From assembly GCF_000226095.1 (NCBI RefSeq), contig NC_016473.1, positions 1,364,001 through 1,428,000 of the forward strand: a stretch of DNA of 64,000 nucleotides. The letters run 5' to 3'. Under the pieces are notes generated by a model. That model worked only from the letters and a program-made list of their open reading frames with translations, was not told where the DNA came from and did not search any database. Position 1 is the first letter of the stretch; each line of letters opens with the position of its first letter. The translations under genes were made by a program, and so were the position numbers. Shown piece after piece: positions 1 through 11,338 of the stretch. The stretch comes from Thermothelomyces thermophilus ATCC 42464 (taxonomy: Eukaryota; Ascomycota; Sordariomycetes; Sordariales; Chaetomiaceae).

Positions 1-149
1 CTGAGCAATCATGCACTCGCCCAGGTCGACACAACGAGCGACCAGCTTCCTCTTCCCTTCGCCCTCGACGTCGACTAATACCCAAGGTGGGCATGGTGAC
101 GCCAAGATGATATCCGAACTCGTAAAAAAAAAACAATAACGCCCACGAG

Positions 150-257
150 GCCGGCTTGGCGATAGCGCAACGGCATTGTCGCCGCCCGACACCTCCGTCC
201 CGACACGCCGTCCCAGCGATGGCGTAGCAGCACTTTCGCTGTCGAAGTATTGAGACC
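150..257. repeat. Diverged duplicate, copy A
   Basis: This copy shares two blocks with the segment at 434-571: one around GCGATAGCG...GCATTGTCGC and one around GATGGCG...GCACTTTC...CTGTCGA. The blocks occur in the same order and orientation. By eye most mismatches are transitions, which would suit mild RIP, and copy B has roughly 25 extra bases between the blocks. The element family is not recognised. Confidence 0.6.
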
Positions 258-433
258 TTCATCTACATGAATCCCGGAAACCAAAGAACCCTTCGGACAT
301 TGCGACAGCGTATCAAAAACATGGATGGGGTATCATCGAAGCCAAAAACAAAACCAAGCAGAAAAACAAACGTCCTCCCCGTCTAGACCCTTTAACGTGT
401 TCTTTTCCAAACCTGAGGGGAGCCCAGGCCAGC

Positions 434-571
434 CACACCGGCAGAGCGATAGCGTAAGAGCATTGTCGCTGCGCCCGGCAGGAGACCCGACAGCAGGGTT
501 GTCCGGAACCCCCGTTTTCATACTTCCAGTGATGGCGCAGCGGCACTTTCACTGTCGAGGATATCCAGCCT
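434..571. repeat. Diverged duplicate, copy B
   Basis: Second copy of the block at 150-257, in the same orientation and about 280 bases away. It matches at AGCGATAGCG, GCATTGTCGC, CAGTGATGGCG and GCACTTTC followed by CTGTCGAGG. The spacing between the two blocks is longer than in copy A. It could be a decayed tandem duplication or two remnants of an unknown dispersed repeat. Confidence 0.6.
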
Positions 572-925
572 CTTTTGTTAGTTGTCGTGTAATATCGAGG
601 GGAAAGCTTGACGAGAAAACCCAACTCGTCCTCGGATGAAAAAAGGAGGAGGTCTGGCCGACCCCTGACCTGGGCACCGCCCTGTAAAATTCTCCGTCCG
701 TTTTTCCTCTTTTTTTCCCCGGTTATCGAAAGGTCGGTTTAAATGATAGCAAAATCAGCGGCAAAAATGAGCGTTAAGAAGTGAAGTTGCTGGAGGGCAG
801 GACATCCTGCCCAGGAAAAAGAACCCTCCCCACAAGGGCGGAATCGGCGGTAATTCTTGTCGGCAGTTCCCAGACCGCGAGCTCATTCCGCCCTCTTTCC
901 GGCCCCTACCAATATTTTTTTTTGT

Positions 926-2778
926 CTAAGCATCCCCTGGAGGGGACGAGCTGGAGGCCTTATTCCACCACATGCGGCTGAATCCACGCTGCTGGGCTTC
1001 CCTACGCGCTGCGCCGTCCAGATACTCGTCCGGGTCGGCGGCCGAGGAGCTGCTGCTGTTTTTGATCTTGTTGCTGGGCTGGTTCCCAAAGATCTGGAGC
1101 AGCACGGTCATGACGAGGCTGCTGGCGATGCTCATGCAGAGGATCCCGATCATGGTGAAGTTGCTCTTGCGGTACTGGTGCGGGCCCTTGGCGGCGTCCT
1201 CCGGCCAGCCCGTGTAGAGGGCGTACGTCGTCGTGATGCTGCCGAGGTTCCCCAGGCCGGAAACGAGGGCGGAAGCAGCGGCGACTCCAACCTCGCCGTG
1301 GCGGCGCTGGAAGATCTCATTGGTCCACGTCATGCAGATGGGGACGGTCGGCCCGAGACCGAAGCCGACCATGAGCAGGCCGCCGTATCTGGCCCAGGGG
1401 TTGGAGAGGGCAAAGGTGACGGTGAGCAGTCCGGCGATCTGGACGCAGACGGCTGCCGAGAAGAAGGCGGCACGGTGCCGGTGGAACCTGTCCGAGATCG
1501 GGGTGACCAGGAGAATGGCGAAGAAGTCCATCTGCTGCCCGGTTAGACCTAAAACAATACTCACTCTCTCACACGCGCATAGGTCTCGTGATCGAGAATG
1601 AAGAGAGGGAGAGAGAGAGGGAGGGGGAGAGAGAGAGAGAGAGAGAAAAGGAGAGAAGAGAAGACGGTGCCACTCACCATCCAGATCGGGGCGAACAGCA
1701 GGCTGACCTCGACACCGGTAAAGGTCGGGTCGATGGCCGAGATGATGACGTTCCCGTACAGCTGGGTGCCGATGCCGACGCCGACGACGCCGAAGTACAT
1801 GAGCACCAGGGGCCACAGGCGCCAGTCAATCAGCACCTGCCACAGGTCCCTCAGGTTCCACGGCCGGGCGTGGTAGACCCTCCTCAAGTCGTGGTAGTGC
1901 ACGACGGCGTCCTCGCCCCGGAGCGGCTCGGGACTAGGCGGCAGGAAGGTCGCGTACCAGCTCCGGGCCCTCACCTCGCCGGGCGCGAGGGGCCGGTCGG
2001 GCAGCCACCAGAGCAGCGAGATGCCCAGGACGACGCCGCACAGGCCGTAGACGAGGAACATCCACCTGAAGCCGACCAGGCCGCGTAGGCCGTCCATCTT
2101 CTGGAAGCCGGCCGAGACCAGGCCGACGACGGCGGCCGAGACCTGGGAGGCGGTGAAGTACATGCCGATCCGCTTGCCGGTCCGCGAGGGCGGGTAGAAC
2201 AGGGTCAGGTAGTAGGCCATTCCCGGCCACATGCCGGCGGTGACGACGCCGAGAAGGAAGCGCAGCAGCTTGAGGCTCCAGGCGTCGTTGACGGCGGCGA
2301 AGCAGGTGCCCACGACGCCGACGGCGAGCACGATGCGGGCCATCCACACGCGCGGCGAGAGGCGGCTCATGACGAGGTTGGACGGCAGGTCGAACAGGAC
2401 GTACGAGACGTAGAAGAGGGCCAGCGCGGTGGAGGTGTCTCGCGGCGAGAGGCGCAGAACCGAGGCCAGGTCGTGGCCCTCGGTCTTGTTCATGGTCTGC
2501 GCGATGCCGATGTTGGAGCGGATGGCCGAGCTGAGAAAGTAGAGCGCCCAGAAGGCGGGGATAATGCGAAGGTCAAGTTTGCTTTATTATTTTTTTTTAT
2601 TTCCAAGTTGCCTACTTGTCAGTACGAAGGAGCCGGCAAGGTGAGGCGGGAGGAAGGGAGGGGGGGGGGGGGGGTAAAGGGAATAAGTCAGAAAGTTGAG
2701 GATTGCCATTACCGGTAAACCTTCTCAACCCGCTCGACGCTGTACTCTCGGATGGGCTCCCGATTATTGTTGCTGTTG

Positions 2779-2809
<31 letters not shown>

Positions 2810-2927
2810 TGCCGCCCTGGTGTCCGGCCTGGTCGGCGCCATCTTGACGGGGTGCACCGTTTTCATCCAGGGCGAGAACCCTCGCCATCTTGTCGTCGGC
2901 ATGGGCCGAACCTGGATCGTGAGCCAT
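926..2927 (-). CDS. MFS transporter, Dal5/Tna1-type anion:cation symporter family
   Basis: Plasma-membrane carrier of the major facilitator superfamily; relatives move allantoate, nicotinate, pantothenate or similar small anions. The substrate here is unknown. Three exons are inferred: 2927-2713, 2581-about 1674 and 1548-926, giving about 581 residues. The cytosolic N-terminus has a Ser/Asn run from a trinucleotide repeat, then YSVERVEKVYR joins across intron 1 to KLDLRIIPAFWALYF, the classic start of the first membrane segment. RFLLGVVTAGMWPG and FYPPSRTGKRIGMYF are family signatures, and the usual twelve membrane segments fit. Intron 2 is ambiguous: the strong GTGAGT donor at 1677 does not keep frame with the TTTTAG acceptor at 1549, whereas a weak GTGGCA donor 4 nt downstream does. 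Another in-frame option is an acceptor near 1568. Intron 1 contains a run of 15 C (sense strand), and intron 2 a long CT-rich tract. The gene lies in tandem with the ACC deaminase gene. Confidence 0.88.
1608..1660. repeat. GA-rich simple repeat in transporter intron 2
   Basis: Nearly pure purine tract (GAGAGAGGGAG-type) on the plus strand. It reads as a CT-rich tract on the coding strand, just inside the second intron of the transporter gene. It is low-complexity sequence, and it explains why frames here look artificially long. Confidence 0.85.
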
Positions 2928-3653
2928 TACTAGGACTGAGAAGCAATGGAGGTGCGTGCTAATAGTCTGTTCTGGCCACGGATCTGCGCTTGATGTGTAT
3001 ACTAACGAGCCGGCGCAGGAAATTGAGTTCTGTGATGTAATCCGTACATAGACCCGAGGGAAGCCGGGATGGAGTGCTCTTCTTATCTGCGTGTGCTGCT
3101 CTCTTTTTCAACCAACAATTGAGGTCTATTTTGCTTGCCAAGCAGGGAATATCGGTTATCACTACAAAGAAATGTGGGCCGACGTCGGAGTCACTGTGTG
3201 GAGGCCGGCGCCGCGGAGCCCCGAATGTTGTTGAGTCGTTGTTGAGCCGTTGAGATGGACCCTCTCAGGCTAGCCAGTTACGGATACCAAGTTATATCTC
3301 GCTCAAATGAGTGTTGATGCATGAACCGAGCAAAACCGCAGTGTGGGTGGGAGTCCCAGATACAAAAAAGAAGGGAGCGGGGTCGGGCGCGGCCGTTATG
3401 CCGAAGCTGTAGCTGCGGCTAATTCGCTTGTAAATCTGTTGCACGACGTATAGTATGTACTGTATGTATGTACATACTTAGGTAGCTGTGGCGAGTTTTT
3501 GTTGATTCCCCTGAATAGCTAGCTACCTTAGACAGAGTAAGGAGAAGGCGGATTCGAGTGAATCTTCTCCGTTGGACTCGGAGTGCAACTTGGAGGCAGA
3601 GAGAACAACACCTGCCATGATGGTCGTGCTTCCTTAACCAAGAAAGAAGGCAT
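2928..3653. other. Intergenic, transporter 5' region and ACC deaminase 3' region
   Basis: No gene is seen. This is the promoter side of the minus-strand transporter gene and the 3' side of the ACC deaminase gene. It contains the 12-bp perfect palindrome GTATGTACATAC at 3466-3477 within a TATGTA-rich patch. The short frames present have no recognisable features. Confidence 0.5.
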
Positions 3654-4837
3654 CTACTCCAGAGCCGAGTAGGCGTTCAAGGCAAGCTGGCCTCCGAGGT
3701 GCGCGTAGAGCACATTGCTCCCCTCGGCGATCTCACCCTTCCTGATCATGTCGATCATCCCGGCCAGGCTCTTACCCTCGTACACGGGATCGGTGATGAA
3801 GGCCTCCGTCCGGGCGCCGAACTTGATCGCCTCGATGGTCCGCTCGTCCGGAATCCCGTACGTGCCGGCGTGATACCTATCGTCTAGCACGATGTCCTCC
3901 TCGGACACGTCGCTCTCGTCCAGCCCGATCCTCGCCGCCGTCTGCTTGGCGATCCGCAGCACCTGCTCGAACGTCTGCCGCACCTTGGCCGACGCGTCGA
4001 TGCCCACCACCTTCCTCTTCCTGGCGCCCATCTTCTTCTCGAGCAGCTTGAACCCGCCCACCATGCCGGCCATGGTCGACCCGGTGACGGCGCACACGAT
4101 CACGGTGTCGAAGAAGACGCCCATCTCGCGCTCCTGCATGGCCACCTCGAACGCCCACCGCGCGAAGCCCAGGCCGCCGAGCGGGTGGTCCGACGCCCCC
4201 GCGGGGATGTAGTACGGCCGGCGGCCCTTGGCGGCGAGCTCCTCCTTGAGCCGCGCCAGCGTCGGCTTGTGCTCGATGCCGAAGCCGGACGGGTCCAGCC
4301 GCACGTCGGCGCCCATCAGCCGCGAGAGCTGGATGTTGCCGACCTTGGTGTAGCCCGGGTCCTCCCAGTCGACCCAGTGCTCCTGCACGAGGGCGACCTC
4401 GAGCCCGACCTTGGCCGCCGCCGCCGCCACTTGCCGCGTGTGGTTCGACTGCACGCCCCCGATGCTGACGAGCGTATCGCAGCCTTGGGCGAGGGCATCG
4501 GGGAGGAGGTATCTGTTTCTTGGGTTTCAGTGATGGGGTGCAGTTGTTGAGGGAGTCTTGAGGGCCCCGGGGGGGGAGAGGGGGGTTTGTGTGGAAGAGG
4601 ATGGGAGGACACGGACGGAGGGAGAGAGGGGGCCATGTGGGATGCTCACTCCAGCTTGCGCGTCTTGTTGCCTCCGTAGGCGAGGCCCGAATTGCAGTCC
4701 TCGCGTTTGGCGTAGACATTGACCTTGCCGCCGAGGGCTTGCGAGATGCGGGGAAGGTGCTGGATTGGGGACGGGCCGAAGGTGAGGATCTCGCGCGGGA
4801 TGCTCGCAAAAGGTTCGGGGAGCTCGACGGTCGCCAT
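3654..4837 (-). CDS. acdS: 1-aminocyclopropane-1-carboxylate (ACC) deaminase
   Basis: PLP enzyme that opens ACC, the plant ethylene precursor, to 2-oxobutyrate and ammonia; in fungi it is normally cytosolic. Two exons, 4837-4650 and 4512-3654, join in frame (188 + 859 nt) into 348 residues, the usual family length. The start at [16 protein letters not shown] matches the family. The PLP lysine lies in [10 protein letters not shown] (Lys58), and [13 protein letters not shown], the substrate and phosphate region, follows exon 2's start. The glycine-rich [14 protein letters not shown] and the C-terminal [14 protein letters not shown] are also typical. The 137-nt intron has a GTGAGC donor and a G-rich interior on the plus strand. 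Other fold-type II PLP enzymes such as D-cysteine desulfhydrase are close relatives, so activity should be treated as predicted. Patchy occurrence in fungi makes old horizontal transfer possible. A transporter gene lies 0.7 kb downstream on the same strand. Confidence 0.92.
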
Positions 4838-7258
4838 TGTTGGAGCGTACAAGATATGATGCGGTGATCAAGAGTCGAAGTGAGGCACAGGCATAGAGTA
4901 ATGGCTGCTGCTGTTGTTTGCCGAAAGCACTCCGATGTCCCGAGGGGTTTCACTCAGATGGCTGATCCCGGATCTGGGATCCATCAATTCGGCATCAACA
5001 TCTTGGCCCGATCTCTTGTAAGCCAAGCCGCCGAGTCTCGTACCCCTTTTCCCGGATGTGGGATGGTTGCTTATCAACGTGCTATCCAGCACGTGCTCGT
5101 GTGTGAATGCAGGTCGAGCAGGTGTGTGGAGACGGGAGCCTGAGCTAACGACCTAGCTTGAAGGTGCAGAAGTTACCGGGGAAGAACAAGGCAGCATTCA
5201 GGCAGAGTGACGCCTATCGACCGTCGGGATCAAACAGACGCGCGGACATCGGTGAGGAGGTCAAATATGTCGGAAAATTTGGGAGGTAGAATGGTACTTT
5301 CTGCCTTGTTGAAATTTCCAAGCCATCGTGAACAAGCTTCGTCTGGTGTAAGTGGGCCATGACATCCAGTGAATCCAAAGATAGAGCAGAGAAACTGCAG
5401 GCTCCCTCTCCACCCCCCCCCCCCCCCCAACCCCAACCCGGCATCTTTCTGTCTTCAAGAGTTGGTTCCTCAGGCATATAGTTCATACTGTTGAGGACTC
5501 GAAAATAGAAGAGTAAACCTCTGAGTCACTCGGCACCCGCGCGTTGGCGTCATCAGAGCATCAGAGAGGTTGAAATGCTTAGATATCAGCCAGGTCACAA
5601 CCGGTCGTTGAGCTTTGGCTAAAGTGCACAAATTCCAAAAACCTGTCATGGATAGCGAGCAGAGCCTATGTTCAGGACTTACAAGCCGATGGCTTGACGG
5701 AACGTGACAAGCCAGCTATTGATGGTTGCCTGCTCACACCGGGAGGCATTCCATCGGCTGTCCGGTTCAACTGGACGGCCTCAAAATAGGTTCTCCACCC
5801 TGCACAGTTCACACTGCATGATCTCCTCAATGTGGCTCATGGTAAAAAAGCCAGTCATGTCAGGCCCGGTCACGGTTCCTGCTGACTGACCTGCGAGGAT
5901 ACCGCGGCAGCCGTCTCTAACAGGCGCCCTGATCCTCTGAGGCAAGGTGCAGACGAGCCTGGGCAGCCGTGGTATGTCGCTCCCGTGCTTCCGACGCCCA
6001 CCCAACGTGCATATGTGAGCCTTGTGCGGTCTGCTCAGTAGATCCTCTACTGCACAACAACCCTTTTCTGCCGTTGTGCCTTAGGTCGGACTCGCTAGCG
6101 TCAAAGAAGGCGAGTTGAAGGCCTCTCAGGCCCGCTGTTGCACTTCTTCGTTGACCGGTGAGGAGTTCCGGGTTCCCATCCGCCCCGAAAGCAAAGGCCT
6201 GCATGGCAGCGTTTTGCATGGTAGCGTTTTGCAGGCAAAACAAACGACTATTTCATTTGACTTCGGTGAAACTCTGCAATGGCTCGCCGATGTCGTAAGT
6301 TGACCCGTCGTCGCATCAACGTCACTTCATATCCGCGCGACTCGCTCACTCATCCAGTTCGCCCTGTGTGGTCGGCAGAAGCGGTCGCAGTCCAACACGA
6401 TAATCGAGGCTTGCAATGCGAGAGACGGTCAGCATACGGTGAGGCTGATTACCAATCCGGCCAGCAACGGCCTGGGGTTCGGTTTCTTTGAGGCTTCGAC
6501 GATCCGCAGCCGTTCATGCAAGGCTGTCGGCGCAAACCCAAACCCTCAAACCCCGATGAGTCACGCCTGTGGCGGCCTCAGATCGTACGTGTAAGGGTGT
6601 GTCAACTCGGTCTTCTTGGCGGCAGGCAGCTGGGAACTCGTTGGAGAACCCAAGGAAATACTAAAAGACGTCGTGTGCACGGTTCTGGGCTCATTTTGCA
6701 TAATAGGTCGAATGCAGGACGCGAAGGCCTTGTTCCGCTTCTCTGCCCCAAGTCTGAGGGAGTTTATCTAAAATAATCGAAACAAGAGAAGGTGAGACAA
6801 CCTTCCCTTCCATCGGCATACGCCTAGCAGAGCTTAGTCACGTGGCCTGGCCCACGCAAGCTGCAACCTGCGAAGTGGATCCAGACAAGCGCCCCACTTT
6901 TGTTTTGCCCCTGCTGCGCCTTAGCTGAGCCTCGATTTTGGGCTTCCACCTCAATTTTCAGGCCAACCTTCTTCTAACCTCACGCCTTCCTCAATAGGAT
7001 CATCGACCGTTTACCCGAGGCAGGAAGCTCCATCATTAAACAACCGATCACGCACTTGACGCGTCTCTGCGGCAGGCTGCATACATTCTTTCCCAGCCGA
7101 GCCGCTTGACGTTCCGAAACCCAGAGACGGCCATTTCTTGACGTGTATTTTACCTCGGACTCGTATCGACACTCGCTTCATCTCTACTCCAGCACCGGCG
7201 CAACCGGTTTATCGAGTCTCTACTTGCGGTGCAGTGCACCGCGATCTCTTCGGAAAAT
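4838..7258. other. Divergent intergenic region, ACC deaminase / zinc finger
   Basis: About 2.4 kb between the start codons of the minus-strand ACC deaminase and the plus-strand zinc-finger gene. No frame shows family features or sensible splice structure. It holds a C run at about 5407-5428. It must contain both promoters; I see no element I can name with confidence. Confidence 0.5.
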
Positions 7259-8244
7259 ATGAGTGTTGTATACGAGCCGCGGAACTTCATCCACGACGGC
7301 AGCTATCCGCCGATGGATGACCATCACGACCCGTCCCCGGAAGCCGACCGTTTTACCGACCCCACCGATGCCGTCGTCAATGAGCTAGCAACAACGGTAG
7401 CAACGTTTACCGCCCCGCACTCGCAGTTCGTCGACACCGCCGAGACTCGGCTTGACCTTCCGGCCGCGCCTCCCACGACGACCGCGACGTCGCCTCCCAA
7501 AGAAGAGTCGCCGAATGCGACGACGCCTCAGCGCATCAAGGCGATTCCCAAGCCCGATCGCGAGGTGACCAGGAACCTAGAGGGCAAGTTCATCTGCACC
7601 TGGCCGGGCTGCTCCGAGGAGCCCAAAGAATTCGTGCGCAAGTGCGAGTGGAAGTAAGTGCACAGTTCACGGCCCTGGAGATGCTTCGGTATGGGGATGC
7701 TGATTGTCACGACAGTAAACATATGGATAAGCACGATCGACCCTACAAATGTGGAGCAGCGGGGTGTGAGAAGCTTCCCGGCTTCACATATTCCGGCGGC
7801 CTGCTGCGACACGAGCGCGAGGTCCACGGCAAGCACGGCGGGCCCAAGAACTCGTTTTATTGTCCACATCCGAACTGCAAGCGCCATTCCGGCAAGGGAT
7901 TCTCTCGCCAGGAGAACCTCAACGAGCACCTCCGCCGTGTGCACACCCAAAATGGAACCGCGCTGAACGGCACCGAGGGCGAGACGGACGACGGCGCGAG
8001 CGACAACGCGGTGGCGGGCGGCCAGAAGCGCAAGCGCGAGGACCGGAGCGAGAAGGACGGCGACCTGCGCGAGGAGATCAAGCGCGTGCGCCAGGAGAAC
8101 GAGGAACTGCGGCGCCAGGTACAGGCGCAGACTCAGCAGACGGTCATCATGATGCAGAAGATCACGGCGCTTCAGCAGGCGCTCGAGACGCGTATGCCGA
8201 CCGCCGTACCGACCGCTCCGATGGCGACTGCGACGATGATCTAG
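7259..8244 (+). CDS. C2H2 zinc-finger protein with C-terminal coiled coil
   Basis: Probable nuclear DNA-binding protein. Exons 7259-7653 and 7716-8244 (395 + 529 nt) give 307 residues; the 62-nt intron has a GTAAGT donor and splits the first finger. The N-terminal 110 residues are acidic and Pro/Thr-rich and end in basic KAIPKPDREVTRN. Three fingers follow from about residue 113: CTWPGC...HMDKH, then YKCGAAGC...LRHEREVH, then YCPHPNC...LNEHLRRVH. Next come the basic stretch QKRKRE and a heptad-like helix rich in Glu/Arg/Gln (REEIKRVRQENEELRRQV), which suggests dimerisation. The start at MSVVYEP was preferred over an in-frame ATG ten codons upstream because the extra residues look non-conserved; either is possible. 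Target genes are unknown. The divergent neighbour is the ACC deaminase, so local regulation is conceivable but not shown. Confidence 0.85.
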
Positions 8245-9294
8245 GAAACATCCGGCGCGGGCTTCGTTGCCAACGGCCTGCCCAGCGAGGATCGTCATTA
8301 CGACTTCGAGAGTTCCTATCCGCCACCCTGAGTGCGGCACATTTTCTCGACATCCCGGAAGCCACAGACTTGGTTTCTTATCTCTACTACTCTGATTTCT
8401 TCTATTTTCTTTCTTTGTTTTTCGAACGCACATTCGGCTTCCTTAGCTTGCACGTTTGCACCAATGATTCCCCTCTCTTTCCATGGCCGAGTCTAACGGC
8501 CGTTGAAACGAGAATTGCATGGATCAGGAGTTTGGGATTCTCCACGATGGTTTAGCTTATGAACGGTATATTGTATCACGGATATCAAGGTTTTGAAAGG
8601 GGGGGCGGGCGGGTGTGGCGTTCCGGTCAGGCACTGCGGGAAAGAACACCGAAACACGGTTTTGAGGGAGGACGTTCTAAGAGATACAAAGGGCTTCAGC
8701 GCGGGGACAGACAGGATCTGGGATAGAGGCACACCACACTCAGCCTTGCCCGATGTGTGATGATTACGCGGTATAGATGCTCACCTGGGCGGGAAATTTG
8801 CTGCACATGTCATCGCTGAGCTTGGAGAAGACTGGCATTTTCCCCTCCGAGGTTTCCCCCAAATAGGGTTATCATGCATCTTGCTCGCAGTCTTAGCTAC
8901 TAGTAGGTATCAAAAAACATATACCCTTCTAAGATACCCTTCTAAGACCGACATTTGCGTTAAGCACAACATGTGGCCAACTCCGCTAGGCTCCGGGATG
9001 GTTTGTCGACAACTACCCGTCTTCCCGTCGTCTCGAAGATGAGTTCAACGTCATTGGGCTAGTGTAGCGCGAGGCTAAAATAACCCCTGCTTTCCGTGCC
9101 TGCTGCCTGCAGCCACGCCGATCCCTCATCGACCCGGTACGGAGTAACTATGTCTGTACTATGTTATGTTATGTATGTACAATTGCCTGAGGCAGGGAAG
9201 TTGGTTGCCTCAGGGCCAGAACGGCTTGCCCACTCAATCAATCCTTATGGCTGAGGCTTTGCTTCATCACCAGCGGCTACCCCATGTGACTATA

Positions 9295-9312
9295 TACGTA
9301 TGTACATACGTA
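9295..9312. repeat. Perfect 18-bp palindrome
   Basis: The sequence TACGTATGTACATACGTA is its own reverse complement. It sits in gene-free DNA and belongs to a set of TAC/GTA palindromes seen in several intergenic gaps of this window. Confidence 0.8.
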
Positions 9313-9532
9313 CGTAAAGTACCTACCTGCGGCGGCGATGAGTCCCCAATGGCTCTGGACCTTCCAATGGTACCTTCTTTCATTCCGTACGCTGTGATTG
9401 CCTGGTTACGGGCGCTCGACAGCACTGCACTGACGCGAGTGTGGTCATGAGGGATGAGTATGAACGACGTGGACCTAACGCTGACGACTGACTCATAGCC
9501 GAGATGATGGCTTTGGTTCGTTCCCGTCCGCG

Positions 9533-9560
9533 TTGCATGTATGTATGTACATACATGCAA
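9533..9560. repeat. Hairpin with 13-bp arms
   Basis: The arms TTGCATGTATGTA and TACATACATGCAA are perfectly complementary with only two bases between them. It is gene-free and is the strongest member of the local palindrome set. Confidence 0.8.
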
Positions 9561-10826
9561 TTACAGCCCACCACGAAAAATGGCTGAAAGAAAGCGGCAC
9601 TTCTGCCTTGGTAGGCGCAGGATCTTCGGGACGGGGGACAGCTTGCAACTATTACCGGAGCGTTACTCATGTTGTTCCCGGAATCTGTGGTTGTTCCTAC
9701 CATGAGCAGTGCTCTCAAGTGGGAGAGACGGAGAGCTGGACGGACGAGTTTGACCACGAGATCACCATTGATGAATAGGTAGGTGCTTGGCCCCCGGTTC
9801 GATATAGCGCCGTTCCTAATCTGGACGGCAACGCTAGAGATGCACCGGGACGTAACATGATGGGAGACGGGGCAATCACGCTCTCCGATGTTGGAGGGGT
9901 CTCCCTCCACGAGAATGACACCGGGGCTAGGGCGTGGAGGAGCTTGAAAATTATGCTCCGCAATGCCTTTTTTATGCCCTCGCAAAGCTCAAGTGTCTCA
10001 ACACGATGACCACAAACTCGACAACCAGTCCCTGATGGTGGGTAACATCGTCGTGGTCGTCTTTGACCGCTCGTTCAGTGCTCGGTGCAATAGCGCGACG
10101 AGGGACTTGGATGTTCTCCCTTTCTGCGAAGAGGAAGCTGCCCGGAGCCCACCGGCAGTCGTAAAGTAGAGTACAGTGACCGCGTAACGGTCCGGAAACT
10201 CAAATATCAAATGACCAGCACCAACCATGTGTACGAGGCTGAGCGGGTTCCAAAGGTGATGGGTTGGCTGGGTAGGCGAGCTGGCTTCGATCCAAAAGAG
10301 CCGGGGGTTGGCCCGGGAATAAGGAAGGTAAAGTACGAAGTACCGTTGTACATACGGATTACCGGACCTCGGGAACCCCGCTGTAATCCGTACATATTAC
10401 CTATCTATGTGGGAACCGCGGGGTATGAAGGTCATGGATCCGACCCTGGGGGTTCTTGATTGTAAAACTTCCAGGGTATGGGATACACCTTTCAGACGCG
10501 AAGCTGTTGGGAACCGGACTCCGTTTGCACGCTTGCACGGCGTAAGCATTCCCAGCGAACCTTGGTAGGTAGAAGGACGTCAGCAACCACAACCATAAAA
10601 GAGAGATAACCAAACCACAACACGCCATTCTTGAACCTCGCCTCTCATCAGATCCACCTTCCCGCTCTAAGACATTCCAATTCATACCACTTGATCCTTG
10701 CGAGGCATTGAGAAATAAGAATATTCGAACAACAACAACAACGACAACAACAACAACAACAGCGACAACGACAACGACAACGATTGTTTTTGTCACAAGA
10801 GAAAAAAAAACCGAAGGAGAAACGAA

Positions 10827-11302
10827 ATGTCTCTCAACACCTCCGGCCTCCCCCCGCCCCCCTCCGTCTCCCGCACCACCGTGCAGATGGCAGGCCTGCT
10901 GGTCGACGTCTACGGCCTCGCCGAGCTGCCGCCCGCCGCCACCCGCGTCTCCTGCCTCTGGCTGCACCACCCGCGCACCCGGAGCAAGGAGCACATGGCC
11001 GACATCGCCGCGCGCTGCGTCGGCGCGTGGAACGCTCGTCGTCGCCAGCAGCACTCTGAAAATGATGATGATCGTCGTGGTGGCGGTGGTGGTGGTGGTG
11101 GTGCGGGAGAGCAGCAGCGGCAGACGCGCGGATTGATCGCGCTGGCGTACGACCAGCGGAACCACGGGACGCGCAAAGTGGACGAGCGGGCCAACGGGAG
11201 CTGGCGCGAAGGCAACCCGATGCACGCCGTCGACATGTTTGGGGTGGTGCAGGGCATGGTGGCGGACCAGAGAGGCCTGTTGTAAGTCTCTTCCGCTCTA
11301 GT

Positions 11303-11338
<36 letters not shown>

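Larger units (their letters stand above)
1..925. other. Left-edge gene-free stretch with a diverged duplication
   Basis: No credible coding gene is seen here; the short open frames have no family features. The stretch holds two diverged copies of a block of about 110-140 nt, at about 150-257 and 434-571 (see the repeat entries). The rest is unremarkable, with short T and A runs. It lies downstream of the minus-strand transporter gene, so part of it may be that gene's 3' UTR. Confidence 0.5.
8245..10826. other. Gene-poor 2.6-kb intergenic region with strong palindromes
   Basis: No supported gene. A 201-codon minus-strand frame at 9380-9985 spans a palindrome and has no recognisable motif, so I leave it out. 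The stretch has a perfect 18-bp palindrome at 9295-9312, a 13-bp-arm hairpin at 9533-9560 and an imperfect inverted repeat at 10350-10405. Just before the hydrolase start there is a CAA/CGA-rich stretch at about 10729-10783, probably in the 5' UTR. Confidence 0.55.

Noticed and set aside
5214-6776. Several 70-110-codon frames between ACC deaminase and the zinc finger
   Set aside because: No motifs, no splice logic, overlapping on both strands; treated as intergenic.
9380-9985. 201-codon minus-strand frame in gene-free DNA
   Set aside because: It runs through a palindrome and has no motif or good initiation context; codon use is unlike the neighbours.
10827-11281. Minus-strand frames of 270-300 codons over the hydrolase exon and intron
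   Set aside because: They exist because of the poly-T/poly-A run and trinucleotide repeats read as Lys and Pro runs; the plus strand has the catalytic triad.
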